Position numbers and translations under genes: made by a program. DNA of 64,000 nt from PZPK01 sp963974595 (GTDB lineage: Bacteria; Pseudomonadota; Gammaproteobacteria; Pseudomonadales; Oleiphilaceae). Under the pieces are notes generated by a model, which saw only the letters and a list, made by a program, of their open reading frames with translations, was not told the origin of the DNA and ran no database searches. The stretch covers positions 1 through 64,000 of the forward strand of contig CAXBDA010000005.1 in assembly GCA_963974595.1 (NCBI GenBank), in the 5' to 3' direction. This document shows, piece by piece, positions 18,390-27,968 of the stretch. The first letter of the stretch is position 1, and each line of letters opens with the position of its first letter.

Positions 18390-19850
18390 ATGACAAGTAT
18401 ACATACAGAATGGGAAACGGTCATCGGGCTTGAAGTTCACGTTCAACTAGCGACCAAAACCAAAATATTTTCAGGTTCTTCAACCGCTTATGGCGCCGAA
18501 CCAAACACTCAGGCTAATGAAGTCGATTTAGCGTTACCTGGTACTTTGCCGGTTCCCAATGAGCAAGCGTTTCGCTATGCCATTATGTTTGGTTTAGCGA
18601 TTAAAGCCGATATTAATAAGCGCTCTATTTTTGAGCGTAAAAATTATTTCTATCCTGACCTGCCAAAAGGTTATCAAACAACACAACTGGATTTACCGAT
18701 TGTCGGTGCAGGCAATGTCGATATCACCTTAGATAATGGCGATACGAAAACGGTTCGTATTCATCATGCCCATCTTGAAGAAGATGCAGGTAAATCGCTA
18801 CACGAAGACTATCATGGATATACTGGTATTGATTTAAATCGTGCAGGAACACCACTCATTGAAATCGTCTCTGAACCCGACATGTATAACGCTGAAGAAG
18901 CCGTTGCCTTTGCTAAGAAGCTTCATTCGATTGTAACTTCATTGGGCATTTGTGATGGCGAGATGTCGCAAGGCTCTATGCGCTTTGATGTGAACATATC
19001 AATTCGTCCAAAAGGTTCAGACAAGTTAGGTACGAGAACCGAAACAAAGAACCTGAATTCCTTCCGTTTTATGGAAAAAGCGATTGCCTTGGAAGTCGAA
19101 AGACAAATAGATGTACTCGAAAGCGGTGGCTCAATCACCCAGGAAACGCGCTTATATGATGCCGAAAAGGATTTCTCTCGTGCTATGAGAAGCAAAGAAG
19201 AAGCAAACGACTATCGATACTTCCCCTGCCCTGATCTATTGCCTGTTGAATTTGATGATAGTTATATTCAAGAAATTCAAAACAGCTTACCGGAGCTTCC
19301 AGATTCTCGTTGCACACGTTTTGTTGAGCAGTATGGCTTATCTACTTACGATGCAAGGCTAATTGCAAACCAAGCTGATTTATCTTCTTACTTTGAAGTG
19401 ATGACTAGGACTTCTTCAGATGCAAAATTATCTGCTAACTGGGTGCTTGGTGAACTGAGCGCAAACCTAAATAGTAAAAATACCTCACTGAGTCATTGCC
19501 CTATTTCTGCTGAAGCATTAGGCCAATTAGTCCTTCGAGTAAAAGATAATACAATTTCATCTTCCGGCGCCAAGAAGGTGTTTTCCCTTCTTTGGAGTGG
19601 TAAAGAAGATGTTGATCAAATCATCGAACAGGAAGGCTTAAAGCAAGTTTCTGATACCGGTGCTTTAGAAAAGTTAGTTGATCAAGTTTTGGCAGAAATG
19701 CCAGAGCAAATTACCCAATACAAAGAAGCAGATGTCAAAAAACGTAAAAAACTAATGGGTGGCTTCATGGGGCCATTAATGAAAGCATCTAAGGGTCAGG
19801 GTAATCCAAAACTATTTAATGAAATTCTGGCTAAGAAATTGAACGATTAA
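18390..19850 (+). CDS. gatB: Asp-tRNA(Asn)/Glu-tRNA(Gln) amidotransferase subunit B
   Basis: GatB binds the mischarged tRNA, activates the carboxylate with ATP and transfers ammonia arriving from GatA. The 486-residue protein starts WETVIGLEVHVQL and includes the conserved RKNYFYPDLPKGYQ and HLEEDAGKSLH, then GTRTETKNLNSFR. The C-terminal YqeY-like helical tail (KRKKLMGGFMGPLMKASKGQGNP) binds the tRNA elbow. GGAGAA lies before the ATG. It completes the operon; no terminator is obvious in the 83 bases before pfp. Confidence 0.97.
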   Translation: MTSIHTEWETVIGLEVHVQLATKTKIFSGSSTAYGAEPNTQANEVDLALPGTLPVPNEQAFRYAIMFGLAIKADINKRSIFERKNYFYPDLPKGYQTTQLDLPIVGAGNVDITLDNGDTKTVRIHHAHLEEDAGKSLHEDYHGYTGIDLNRAGTPLIEIVSEPDMYNAEEAVAFAKKLHSIVTSLGICDGEMSQGSMRFDVNISIRPKGSDKLGTRTETKNLNSFRFMEKAIALEVERQIDVLESGGSITQETRLYDAEKDFSRAMRSKEEANDYRYFPCPDLLPVEFDDSYIQEIQNSLPELPDSRCTRFVEQYGLSTYDARLIANQADLSSYFEVMTRTSSDAKLSANWVLGELSANLNSKNTSLSHCPISAEALGQLVLRVKDNTISSSGAKKVFSLLWSGKEDVDQIIEQEGLKQVSDTGALEKLVDQVLAEMPEQITQYKEADVKKRKKLMGGFMGPLMKASKGQGNPKLFNEILAKKLND

Positions 19851-19933
19851 CCTTTTCTTGTTTAAACGTAACAGACAGACAAATACTTATACTTAGCACA
19901 GCGACTAAGTGGATACTTTACAAGGTTTAAGAT

Positions 19934-21199
19934 ATGACCATAAAAAATGCATTTTATGCACAATCAGGTGGTGTGACAGCCGTTATTAATGCCTCCGCTT
20001 GCGGATTAATTGAAACGGCTCGTAAACACCCAGACAAGATTGGAAAAGTTTACGCTGGCCGTAACGGTATTATTGGTGCATTACGTGAAGAATTAATTGA
20101 TACAAGTCTAGAGTCGCCTGAAATCATTGCAGGTTTACGTTATACACCGAGTGGCGCTTTTGGTTCCTGTCGCTATAAACTTAAAAACTTTGATGAAAAC
20201 AAACGTGAATATGAACGTCTTATCGAAGTTTTCCAAGCACATAATATTGGCTACTTTTTTTACAACGGTGGTGGCGACTCTCAGGATACTGCTTATAAAG
20301 TATCTCAGTTAAGTGAAAAAATGGGCTATCCGATTACCTGTATTGGCGTACCTAAAACAGTAGATAACGACTTACCTTTCACGGATTGCTGCCCAGGTTT
20401 TGGCTCAGTCGCAAAATACGTTGCAATCTCTACTAAAGAAGCCGCCATGGATATTGCATCCATGTGTGAATCCTCAACGAAGGTATTTATTCTGGAAGTA
20501 ATGGGGCGGCATGCTGGCTGGATAGCGGCAGCGGGGGGGTTAGCAGGAACAAACGGTAACGAGCCACCACATATTATCTTGTTCCCGGAAATTGCTTTTG
20601 ATCGTGAAAAATTCTTAGCCAAAGTGGATGATAGCGTTAAGGAACATGGTTACTGTGTCATCGTCGCATCTGAAGGCACACAATATGAAGATGGTCGTTT
20701 TGTTGCTGATGCTGGCGCAAAAGATGCTTTTGGCCATACACAGTTAGGCGGGGTCGCTCCGACACTGGCAAACATGGTGAAACAAACACTTGGTTATAAA
20801 TACCACTGGGCTGTTGCCGACTATCTTCAACGTTCTGCACGCCACATTGCTTCAGCAACCGATGTTGATCAAGCCTACGCAATGGGTAAAGCTGCTGTTG
20901 AATTTGCTATTAACGGTAAAAATACCGTCATGCCGATCATCGTACGTGAAAGCAATCAGCCTTATAAATGGGTTGTCGGTGAAGCACCCTTAAGCCAAGT
21001 AGCGAACCAAGAAAAGAAAATGCCGATTCATTTTATAACGGACGAAGGTTTTGGTATTACCAAAGACTGTCGCGAGTATTTAGCACCACTGATTCGCGGT
21101 GAAGACTATCCTCCTTACAGTGACTCAGGCCTACCAAAATACGTCACGCTTAGTAAAAATATAGTTGATAAAAAACTGAAAACTGAATTCAAAATTTAA
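19934..21199 (+). CDS. pfp: Pyrophosphate-dependent 6-phosphofructokinase
   Basis: This enzyme reversibly phosphorylates fructose-6-phosphate using pyrophosphate. Two residues that separate PPi- from ATP-dependent enzymes can be read. The GGGDS motif (112-116) puts Asp115 where ATP enzymes have Gly, and the active-site loop PKTVDND has Lys141 in place of the Gly of GTIDND. The opening KNAFYAQSGGVTAVINASACG closely resembles the Pfp of methane oxidisers and related proteobacteria (from memory). The 421-residue length fits that class. It may run on from gatB, and a clear terminator follows. With zwf-pgl-gnd at 57-60 kb it outlines sugar-phosphate metabolism. Confidence 0.93.
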   Translation: MTIKNAFYAQSGGVTAVINASACGLIETARKHPDKIGKVYAGRNGIIGALREELIDTSLESPEIIAGLRYTPSGAFGSCRYKLKNFDENKREYERLIEVFQAHNIGYFFYNGGGDSQDTAYKVSQLSEKMGYPITCIGVPKTVDNDLPFTDCCPGFGSVAKYVAISTKEAAMDIASMCESSTKVFILEVMGRHAGWIAAAGGLAGTNGNEPPHIILFPEIAFDREKFLAKVDDSVKEHGYCVIVASEGTQYEDGRFVADAGAKDAFGHTQLGGVAPTLANMVKQTLGYKYHWAVADYLQRSARHIASATDVDQAYAMGKAAVEFAINGKNTVMPIIVRESNQPYKWVVGEAPLSQVANQEKKMPIHFITDEGFGITKDCREYLAPLIRGEDYPPYSDSGLPKYVTLSKNIVDKKLKTEFKI

Positions 21200-21208
21200 G
21201 CTTTATAA

Positions 21209-21234
21209 AAAGACCTGGAGTTTTCCAGGTCTTT
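21209..21234 (+). terminator. Intrinsic terminator after pfp
   Basis: An 11-bp perfect stem, AAAGACCTGGA (21209-21219) with TCCAGGTCTTT (21224-21234), encloses a GTTT loop 9 bases after the pfp stop. The downstream T-run is short (TTT...CTTT), so termination may be moderate. The A-rich 5' side suggests that it could also work on the opposite strand. Confidence 0.7.
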
Positions 21235-21398
21235 AGCTTTCAAGGCTCATCTCTTAACACATCAGATTACGCTATAAACAATCCGAAGTATCTAACACTC
21301 TATGTATTACCAAGCTAGACCGCACCCAGCCATCTGGCTTTATTGTTAATAATATAAAAAATTCAAAACTACTGAACAATTTAGGACAAATATTTTAT

Positions 21399-22787
21399 AT
21401 GAAAAATACATTTATAGTTGCCACTGATGGAACACCTATTGTCGTTATTTTCTCTGAAAATTATGCTACATGGCTAGAAAACCAAGTAAGCATGGTTAGA
21501 AACTGGCTTTTAGCCACAAGATTTGATGGTAAAGGCTTTCGTATTTTACCCGGTAATGACGGTACCATTTCTAAAGTAATTTATGGGATAGACAGTAACT
21601 GTGACTATTTTGTTGCTGGTGACTTACCAACTTTATTACCTGAAGGTCAGTATTATATCAGTGAACTACCAACAGAATTACCGCCTTTAGATACTCAAAA
21701 ATTCACCTTAGAGTTTGCCATCACTTGGGGCTTGGCAAGCTACTCATACGATCGCTACAAAAAAGAAAGCAAAACACTATCTACACTCGCACTATCTAGC
21801 CAGACATTACTTGATGATGCATTAAAAACAGTCACCTCAATATATCTAGTTCGTGACATGATCAATTGCCCTGCAAGTGATTTAATGCCAGAAGATATAT
21901 CTAAAATAGTCGATAACCTAGCTAAGGATTACTCTGGTATTCAAGTTAAACACATTGTTGGCGAGGAACTATTAAAACAGAACTTCCCTACTATCCACAC
22001 CGTCGGTCGAGCAAGTGTGCATGAGCCGCGCCTTATCGATTTCACTTGGGGTAACCCCTCTCACCCCAAAGTCACCTTAGTCGGTAAAGGCGTATGCTTC
22101 GATAGCGGTGGCCTCGATCTCAAACCCGCTTCCGCTATGCGCAATATGAAAAAAGATATGGGCGGTTCTGCGCATGTACTTGGCTTAGCAAGTCTAATTA
22201 TTCAACACAACGTACCGGTTCGCCTTAGAGTTCTAATACCGGCTGTCGAAAATGCGGTGTCATCCAATGCATTTAGACCTGGTGATGTGCTAACCACAAG
22301 GCAAGGAATAACCGTTGAAATCGATAATACCGATGCCGAAGGTAGGCTGGTACTGTGCGATGCTTTAACGGAAGCAGATAGTGAATCACCTGACATAATT
22401 ATTGATTTTGCAACATTGACAGGAGCTTGTCGCGTCGCATTAGGCACAGAGTTACCCGGTTTCTTTTGTAATAAAGATGAACTTGCAGTTAACTTAAATA
22501 AAGGTAGTGCTCGCGCAAAAGACCCTATTTGGCGCCTGCCTTTATTTAAGCCATACCAATCTATGCTAAGCAGTAATATCGCAGATACCGTAAATTCTGC
22601 AGATGTACCTTTCGGTGGTGCGATTACTGCCGCTTTATATTTGGAAATGTTTGTTTCAAAAGAAACACCCTGGGTACATTTTGATGTCATGGCCTGGAAT
22701 AACAGAAAGCTTCCTGGAAGGCCGGTTGGCGGAGAAGCGTTCGGGATTCGGGCGGTATTTGAATATCTGAAAGACTGCTATTGCTAA
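21399..22787 (+). CDS. Leucyl aminopeptidase family protein (M17)
   Basis: This is a cytosolic two-metal aminopeptidase that removes N-terminal residues from peptides. The C-terminal catalytic domain has the Lys/Asp-rich active site GKGVCFDSGGLDLKP...MKKDMGG and the family signature NTDAEGR (310-316). The 460-residue N-plus-C domain size fits M17. The N-terminal domain is divergent, and the protein looks closer to the shorter PepB-like/unclassified M17 group than to E. coli PepA, so I give no symbol. It stands alone, converging with sthA. Confidence 0.88.
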   Translation: MKNTFIVATDGTPIVVIFSENYATWLENQVSMVRNWLLATRFDGKGFRILPGNDGTISKVIYGIDSNCDYFVAGDLPTLLPEGQYYISELPTELPPLDTQKFTLEFAITWGLASYSYDRYKKESKTLSTLALSSQTLLDDALKTVTSIYLVRDMINCPASDLMPEDISKIVDNLAKDYSGIQVKHIVGEELLKQNFPTIHTVGRASVHEPRLIDFTWGNPSHPKVTLVGKGVCFDSGGLDLKPASAMRNMKKDMGGSAHVLGLASLIIQHNVPVRLRVLIPAVENAVSSNAFRPGDVLTTRQGITVEIDNTDAEGRLVLCDALTEADSESPDIIIDFATLTGACRVALGTELPGFFCNKDELAVNLNKGSARAKDPIWRLPLFKPYQSMLSSNIADTVNSADVPFGGAITAALYLEMFVSKETPWVHFDVMAWNNRKLPGRPVGGEAFGIRAVFEYLKDCYC

Positions 22788-22852
22788 GTTCGCTTTAACA
22801 AGAGCTGCATAAACGACGAGTCGCGTATGCAGCTTACAGATCAAGGTTATTT

Positions 22853-24244
22853 TTAAAAAACTCTATTTAAACCATTCAGTGCAGCGACACGATAAGCTTC
22901 AGCCATAGTCGGGTAATTAAACGTTGTATTAAGAAAGTAATTTAGAGAGTTAGCTTCACCTTCCTGACTCATAATAGCTTGCCCGATATGAATAATCTCC
23001 GCAGCCTGATCCCCAAAACAATGTATGCCGAGTAACTTTTTAGATTCTCTATGAAAAAGAATTTTCAACATCCCAACGGCTTCACCGGTAATTTGAGCGC
23101 GTGCTAAATCTTTAAAGAAAGCTTGGCCAACCTCGTAAGGCACCTTGGCTTCTGTCAATTCTCTTTCATTTTTGCCTACAGAGCTAATCTCAGGAATGGT
23201 ATAAATGCCTGTTGGCACATCGTTGATATATCTAAAATAACTATTATTTAATAGTGCTGAAGACGCAGAACGACCTTGGTCATAAGCAGCACTGGCAAGT
23301 GCCGGCCAACCGATTACATCACCTACAGCATAAATATGCTCGAGAGTAGTACGATAATGATCGTCAACCGCAAGCTGACCACGTGAGTTAGCTTCTAAGC
23401 CAATATTTTCAAGGCCTAGATTCTGGGTATTACCACTACGACCATTACACCATAAAAAAGCATCTGCACGAATTCGTTTACCTGATGCAAAAGTAACTTC
23501 AATCGCATTATCTGTTCCAATGACAGTCTCATAGGTCTCATTGTGCCTAACCAAAACACCATTATTTCGAAGGTGATAACTTAGTGCATCGGATATTTCA
23601 TCATCCAGAAAAGATAAGAGTTTCTCTCCTGGATTAATTAAATCGACTTTCACACCTAAACCAGCAAATATGGATGCATACTCAGAACCAATGACACCCG
23701 CTCCATAAATCACCATGGTGCGTGGTGTATGGTTTAACTGAAGAATAGAGTCACTGCAATAAATGCGATCATGCGAAAAATCTACATTAGATGGCCGGTA
23801 AGGACTTGAACCACTCGCAATGATGGCTTCTTTGAAATGCACTATATCTGAAGAAGTACCACCTCTAATTTCAATTTTATTCTCATCTATAAAATAAGCA
23901 TTGCCGTTGTATAAATGTATTCTATTACGGGCATAAAATTGAGTACGCAGTTTTACCTGCTTATTGATAACTTTCTCGGCATTCTTCAACACATTTGGAA
24001 AAGAAAACCAGCGCGGCTCACCGATATCCCTGAACATAGCATTCGTATTAAAGGTAATAATTTGTTTAACGGCATGCCTGAGAGCTTTAGATGGAATAGT
24101 ACCGACATGCGTACAGTTCCCACCTACCAGGGCTTTATCTTCAATCACCGCAACACGTTTATGGCCCTTAGCTGCATTCATGGCAGCACCCTCACCCGCA
24201 GGACCTGAACCAATCACAACAACATCATAGTGAAACTCTGCCAT
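22853..24244 (-). CDS. sthA: Soluble pyridine nucleotide transhydrogenase SthA
   Basis: SthA is a cytosolic flavoprotein that balances NADPH and NADH. The 463-residue sequence has an N-terminal FAD motif (VIGSGPAGEGAA), the SthA-specific region GGNCTHVGTIPSKALRHAV, a second Rossmann motif (YGAGVIGSEYASIFAG) and the C-terminal dimer domain (SVGKNERELTEA, HCFGDQAAEIIHIGQ). As in other SthA proteins the CxxxxC redox disulphide of lipoamide dehydrogenases is absent; only the first Cys remains. An AAAGGAGA ribosome-binding site precedes the ATG. An NADPH-disposal role fits with zwf/gnd elsewhere in the window. Confidence 0.93.
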   Translation of the reverse strand: MAEFHYDVVVIGSGPAGEGAAMNAAKGHKRVAVIEDKALVGGNCTHVGTIPSKALRHAVKQIITFNTNAMFRDIGEPRWFSFPNVLKNAEKVINKQVKLRTQFYARNRIHLYNGNAYFIDENKIEIRGGTSSDIVHFKEAIIASGSSPYRPSNVDFSHDRIYCSDSILQLNHTPRTMVIYGAGVIGSEYASIFAGLGVKVDLINPGEKLLSFLDDEISDALSYHLRNNGVLVRHNETYETVIGTDNAIEVTFASGKRIRADAFLWCNGRSGNTQNLGLENIGLEANSRGQLAVDDHYRTTLEHIYAVGDVIGWPALASAAYDQGRSASSALLNNSYFRYINDVPTGIYTIPEISSVGKNERELTEAKVPYEVGQAFFKDLARAQITGEAVGMLKILFHRESKKLLGIHCFGDQAAEIIHIGQAIMSQEGEANSLNYFLNTTFNYPTMAEAYRVAALNGLNRVF

Positions 24245-24287
24245 AAACCTACTATCTCCTTTTTGCTTTTTACATTGAAATTATAAT

Positions 24288-24527
24288 TTACTTACTAGGT
24301 GTATCATTACTGGATGCATCATACGATAAGTCTGAAGCACTTATTTCTTCATTCTCTTTATCACATTTGCTTTTATCACCTTTACATACATCACATGCAA
24401 CTTCCATCCCCAAGGCACTCATGCCGCCACAAGAACCAGAAATTGGCTTTTTCCCTAAAATAACACCGACTGACATTATTAAGACCAATAGCAACATAAC
24501 ACCAAAAGCAATAAAAAAGATTTCCAT
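24288..24527 (-). CDS. nqrM: Na+-NQR maturation protein NqrM (DUF539)
   Basis: NqrM is needed to assemble the Na+-translocating NADH:quinone oxidoreductase, and is thought to deliver iron for the intramembrane centre shared by NqrD and NqrE. The 79-residue protein has an N-terminal membrane helix (about 3-24) followed by the Cys-rich GSCGGMSALG...CDVCKGDKSKC segment with four Cys (33, 45, 48, 55) and an acidic Ser-rich tail. It has its own strong AGGGAGAGG ribosome-binding site. It follows nqrF, but a strong hairpin lies between them, so expression may depend on read-through or a separate promoter. Confidence 0.9.
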   Translation of the reverse strand: MEIFFIAFGVMLLLVLIMSVGVILGKKPISGSCGGMSALGMEVACDVCKGDKSKCDKENEEISASDLSYDASSNDTPSK

Positions 24528-24575
24528 TAAACCTCTCCCTATCTGTAATAAATAACAACTGAATAGTGAATTAAC

Positions 24576-24612
24576 AAAAAAGCCAAGTTAGCTTAACTAA
24601 CTTGGCTTTTTT
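24576..24612 (-). terminator. Strong bidirectional intrinsic terminator between nqrF and nqrM
   Basis: A 16-bp perfect stem (24576-24591 with 24597-24612, core GCCAAGTTAG / CTAACTTGGC) with a 5-base loop is bordered by A6 on one side and T6 on the other. It can therefore act as a Rho-independent terminator in both directions. It starts 10 bases after the nqrF stop on the minus strand and should end the nqrABCDEF transcript. Confidence 0.85.
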
Positions 24613-24621
24613 GTTTACTAA

Positions 24622-25848
24622 TTAGCCACCAAAATCATCTAGTAGGATATTTTCGTCTTCAACCCCCAGATCTTTCAGCATTTGAATCACCGCTGCATTC
24701 ATCATTGGGGGGCCACACATATAATACTCACAATCTTCTGGTGCTGGATGGTCTTTTAGGTAATTATCATAAAGTATATTATGAATAAACCCAGTATAAC
24801 CTTCCCAGTTATCTTCTGGCATAGGATCAGAGAGTGCAACCTGCCAAGTAAAATTATCATTTTCTTTTTGTAAAAGATCATATTCATCTTGGTAGAACAT
24901 TTCTCGAAGACTACGAGCGCCATACCAAAATGACATTTTACGTTTGGAGTTAAGGCGTTTTAATTGATCAAAGATATGTGAACGCATAGGCGCCATACCT
25001 GCACCACCACCGATAAAGACCATTTCAGCATCGGTCTCTTTAGCGAAAAATTCACCAAACGGGCCGTATACAGTGATCTTATCACCAGGCTTTAAATTAA
25101 AGACGTAAGAAGACATCTGACCAGGTGGAAGACTTGTACCTGGAGGCGGTGAAGCGATACGAATATTAAACTTTACAACACCTTTCTCTTCTGGATAGTT
25201 AGCCATTGAGTAAGCACGGATAACCTCTTCTCTCACTTCAGACCTGTACTGCCAAAGATTGAATTTATCCCAATCTTCTCTGTATCCGTCTTGAATTTCA
25301 AAGTTTTTATAATCAACTACATGTGGAGGGCATTCTAACTGAACATAACCACCTGCGCGGAAATCAACATTTTCACCGTCAGGTAAACGTAATACTAACT
25401 CTTTAATGAACGTGGCTACATTATCGTTTGATACGACAGTACACTCCCACTTCTTAACACCAAATACCTCTTCAGGAACTTCAACCTGCATATCCTGCTT
25501 AACAGGAACCTGACAAGCCAGGCGCCATCCTTCTGCTTCTTCTCTTTTTGTAAAGTGCGTCTTTTCTGTTGGTAGCATTGAACCACCACCCGCAAGTACT
25601 TTACATGTGCACTGTCCGCATGTACCGCCACCGCCACACGCTGAAGATAGAAATAAACCTTCATTAGCTAAAGTTTGAAGTAATTTACCACCTGCTGGTG
25701 TCGCAATTGGCTTATCTGACTCTTTATTTACAATGATGGATACATCACCAGTACTTACCAGTTTTGCTCTAGCCGCTAATATAATTGCGACCAAAGAAAG
25801 CACTATCACCGTGAACATGACAACGCCTAATATAATTTCTGCATTCAT
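24622..25848 (-). CDS. nqrF: Na+-NQR subunit F (NADH dehydrogenase, FAD/2Fe-2S)
   Basis: NqrF is the electron entry subunit. It oxidises NADH through FAD and a 2Fe-2S cluster and passes electrons into the membrane subunits. The order is an N-terminal membrane helix (about 3-24), a ferredoxin domain with CGGGGTCGQCTCKV, a flavin-binding barrel (RAYSMANYPEEKG) and an NADH-binding domain (VFIGGGAGMAPMRSHI, YYMCGPPMMNAAV). The 408-residue length is typical. It is the last gene of the nqrABCDEF operon. Confidence 0.97.
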   Translation of the reverse strand: MNAEIILGVVMFTVIVLSLVAIILAARAKLVSTGDVSIIVNKESDKPIATPAGGKLLQTLANEGLFLSSACGGGGTCGQCTCKVLAGGGSMLPTEKTHFTKREEAEGWRLACQVPVKQDMQVEVPEEVFGVKKWECTVVSNDNVATFIKELVLRLPDGENVDFRAGGYVQLECPPHVVDYKNFEIQDGYREDWDKFNLWQYRSEVREEVIRAYSMANYPEEKGVVKFNIRIASPPPGTSLPPGQMSSYVFNLKPGDKITVYGPFGEFFAKETDAEMVFIGGGAGMAPMRSHIFDQLKRLNSKRKMSFWYGARSLREMFYQDEYDLLQKENDNFTWQVALSDPMPEDNWEGYTGFIHNILYDNYLKDHPAPEDCEYYMCGPPMMNAAVIQMLKDLGVEDENILLDDFGG

Positions 25849-25889
25849 ATCAATACCTTATTTAAATATACTCACTCGAATACCTCTCA

Positions 25890-26501
25890 TTAAAGAGAGA
25901 TACCTGAGAAAGACATGAATCCAAGTGACATTAAGCCAACTGTAATAAAAGTGATCCCCAAACCACGGAGACCTTCAGGCACATCACTATACTTTAGTTT
26001 TTCTCGAATGCCGGCCAATGCAATAATTGCGAGAGCCCAACCGACGCCAGCACCAAAACCATATACAACACTCTCTCCAAAGTGGTAATCCCTCTCTACC
26101 ATAAATAAAGATGCACCTAAAATTGCGCAGTTTACTGTAATTAGAGGAAGAAACACGCCGAGTGCGTTGTAAAGGTCTTGAAAATACTTGTCCAGTACCA
26201 TCTCCAGTATTTGCACAATTGCTGCAATCACACCAATATAGGTTAAAAGCCCCAAGAAACTAAGGTCTACTTCTGGATAACCGGCCCAAGCTAGCGCACC
26301 TTCTTTTAACAAATAGGTGTAAATCAGGTTATTAACCGGCACAGTAATCGCAAGAACAACTACAACAGCAATACCTAAACCGGTTGCTGCCTGAATTTTC
26401 TTCGAGATAGCTAAAAAGGTACACATACCTAAGAAGAAAGCTAAGGCCATGTTTTCAACAAATACGGCTTTAACAAACAAGCTTATATAATGCTCAATCA
26501 T
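25890..26501 (-). CDS. nqrE: Na+-NQR subunit E
   Basis: NqrE is an integral membrane subunit with six helices. With NqrD it forms the channel-like pair that holds an iron centre at the membrane midplane. The 203-residue sequence has the conserved NCAILGASLFM and GVGWALAIIALAGIREKL. It begins on the last base of nqrD (TAATG-type overlap). Its inverted-topology partner NqrD is adjacent, as in all Nqr operons. Confidence 0.96.
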   Translation of the reverse strand: MIEHYISLFVKAVFVENMALAFFLGMCTFLAISKKIQAATGLGIAVVVVLAITVPVNNLIYTYLLKEGALAWAGYPEVDLSFLGLLTYIGVIAAIVQILEMVLDKYFQDLYNALGVFLPLITVNCAILGASLFMVERDYHFGESVVYGFGAGVGWALAIIALAGIREKLKYSDVPEGLRGLGITFITVGLMSLGFMSFSGISL

Positions 26502-27166
26502 TAAAATGCCTCCTTAACAGTGTGAGATGATATTCTATAATCCTCAAGCTCTACTTGCTCTTTTTTCCAGCCGCGTAACGCCCAAATCAACAAACCTATG
26601 ATGAAAAAAGCACTGGGAGGGAGCAATAACAAACCATTTGGCACATACCAACCACCATCATTGATAGTCGGTAAGATTTCGATACCAAATAACTTTCCAG
26701 CACCTAGCAACTCTCTAAAGAAAGCAACAGCCAACAATAGAACCATATACCCTAAACCATTACCGATACCATCCAGGAAACTAATGCCAGGGCTATTTTG
26801 CATCGCAAACGCCTCAGCACGCCCCATGACAATACAGTTGGTAATAATCAAGCCGACAAATACCGATAGCTGCCTGCTAATTTCATACGCATAGGCTTTC
26901 AATATCTGATCAACCAATATTACCAAAGAAGCAATGATTGTCATCTGAACAATGATACGAATACTCGAAGGAATTTGAGCCCTGATCGTCGCAATAAATA
27001 AGCTGGACATACCAGTTACAAGGCTTACTGCTAAGCCCATAACAATAGATAATTGCATGCTTGTTGTGACAGCAAGAGCCGAACAAATGCCCAAAATTTG
27101 CAAAGCAATCGGGTTATTGCTAAAAACAGGTTCAAAGAGAACTTTCTTAATTCTTGAATCGCTCAT
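26501..27166 (-). CDS. nqrD: Na+-NQR subunit D
   Basis: NqrD is the membrane partner of NqrE, with about six helices. The conserved ITNCIVMGRAEAFAMQN carries the Cys that contributes to the intramembrane iron site. Family sequence also appears at FFRELLGAGKLFG and LLPPSAFFIIGLLIW. The 221-residue length fits. It lies 1 base from nqrC and overlaps nqrE by 1 base. Confidence 0.96.
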   Translation of the reverse strand: MSDSRIKKVLFEPVFSNNPIALQILGICSALAVTTSMQLSIVMGLAVSLVTGMSSLFIATIRAQIPSSIRIIVQMTIIASLVILVDQILKAYAYEISRQLSVFVGLIITNCIVMGRAEAFAMQNSPGISFLDGIGNGLGYMVLLLAVAFFRELLGAGKLFGIEILPTINDGGWYVPNGLLLLPPSAFFIIGLLIWALRGWKKEQVELEDYRISSHTVKEAF

Positions 27167-27167
27167 C

Positions 27168-27968
27168 TTAAGCCTCCTTACGCAGGCGACTTAAGTAACG
27201 CTGAAATCCGTTCTCACCCACCCAAAATTGAATTAAATTTGTAACACCACGGCTAGTTAAAGTCGCACCAGCGAGCCCATCAACCTGGTAATCAATAGCT
27301 TTACTTGATTTGTCGACAGAACCTTTCATTAAGTGAATCTTGGGCTCTGTACTTTCATCGAGATCATATAGTTTCTTCCCAGGCCAAAAAGCTTTCCACC
27401 TAGGATTATCAACTTCTCCACCTAATCCAGGTGTCTCAGCATGCTCATAGAAACCCAAACCAACAATGGTGTTAGCATCTTTTTCAAGAGCAATAAAACC
27501 ATACAATGTTGACCATAAACCATAACCATTAACTGGAATTATGATTGTCTCTAACTGATCATCGTTTTTAACCAAATAAACTTTAGCGTATTTAACGCGA
27601 CGCTTAATACTTGCTATATCATCTTCAGCAGGTAGAAAATCTGATAATTTTGGGTTTTTAGCGGCTTTTCGCTGGTCATAAGCTAATGCTTTTTTTCTGC
27701 CTACTACTTCTGGCTCCACATATTCACCGGTATCCAAGTCTACAATTTTGGCTTCGATTTTAGAGAAAGCAGCCTCAATATCAGCAGGCTTGTCGCTTTC
27801 CGGTAACAAACCGGCAGCAGCAAGAATGTTAACCTTTAAGTTAAGTGCCTTATTGATCTCTTGAGTCGGTTTCAAAATCACAACCGAACCCGCAATTACA
27901 ATAGAACAAACTAGACATAGTAAAAAGGCAACCAGTATCGTTTTCTGAGTCGATTCTTTATTAGACAC
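27168..27968 (-). CDS. nqrC: Na+-NQR subunit C (covalent FMN)
   Basis: NqrC carries an FMN bound by a phosphoester bond to a Thr and relays electrons between NqrD/E and NqrB. The 266-residue protein has a membrane helix (about 10-31) and a periplasmic FMN-binding domain. The flavinylation site is Thr236 in DGLAGATLTS. The conserved GYGLWSTLYGFIAL and ETPGLGGEV are also present. It overlaps the nqrB 3' end by 8 bases. Confidence 0.96.
   Translation of the reverse strand: MSNKESTQKTILVAFLLCLVCSIVIAGSVVILKPTQEINKALNLKVNILAAAGLLPESDKPADIEAAFSKIEAKIVDLDTGEYVEPEVVGRKKALAYDQRKAAKNPKLSDFLPAEDDIASIKRRVKYAKVYLVKNDDQLETIIIPVNGYGLWSTLYGFIALEKDANTIVGLGFYEHAETPGLGGEVDNPRWKAFWPGKKLYDLDESTEPKIHLMKGSVDKSSKAIDYQVDGLAGATLTSRGVTNLIQFWVGENGFQRYLSRLRKEA

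Noticed and set aside
22202..22690. 162-codon minus-strand ORF inside the M17 aminopeptidase
   Set aside because: The sense strand carries the intact catalytic motifs NTDAEGR and MKKDMGG. The antisense frame is Ser/Ala-rich with no domain.
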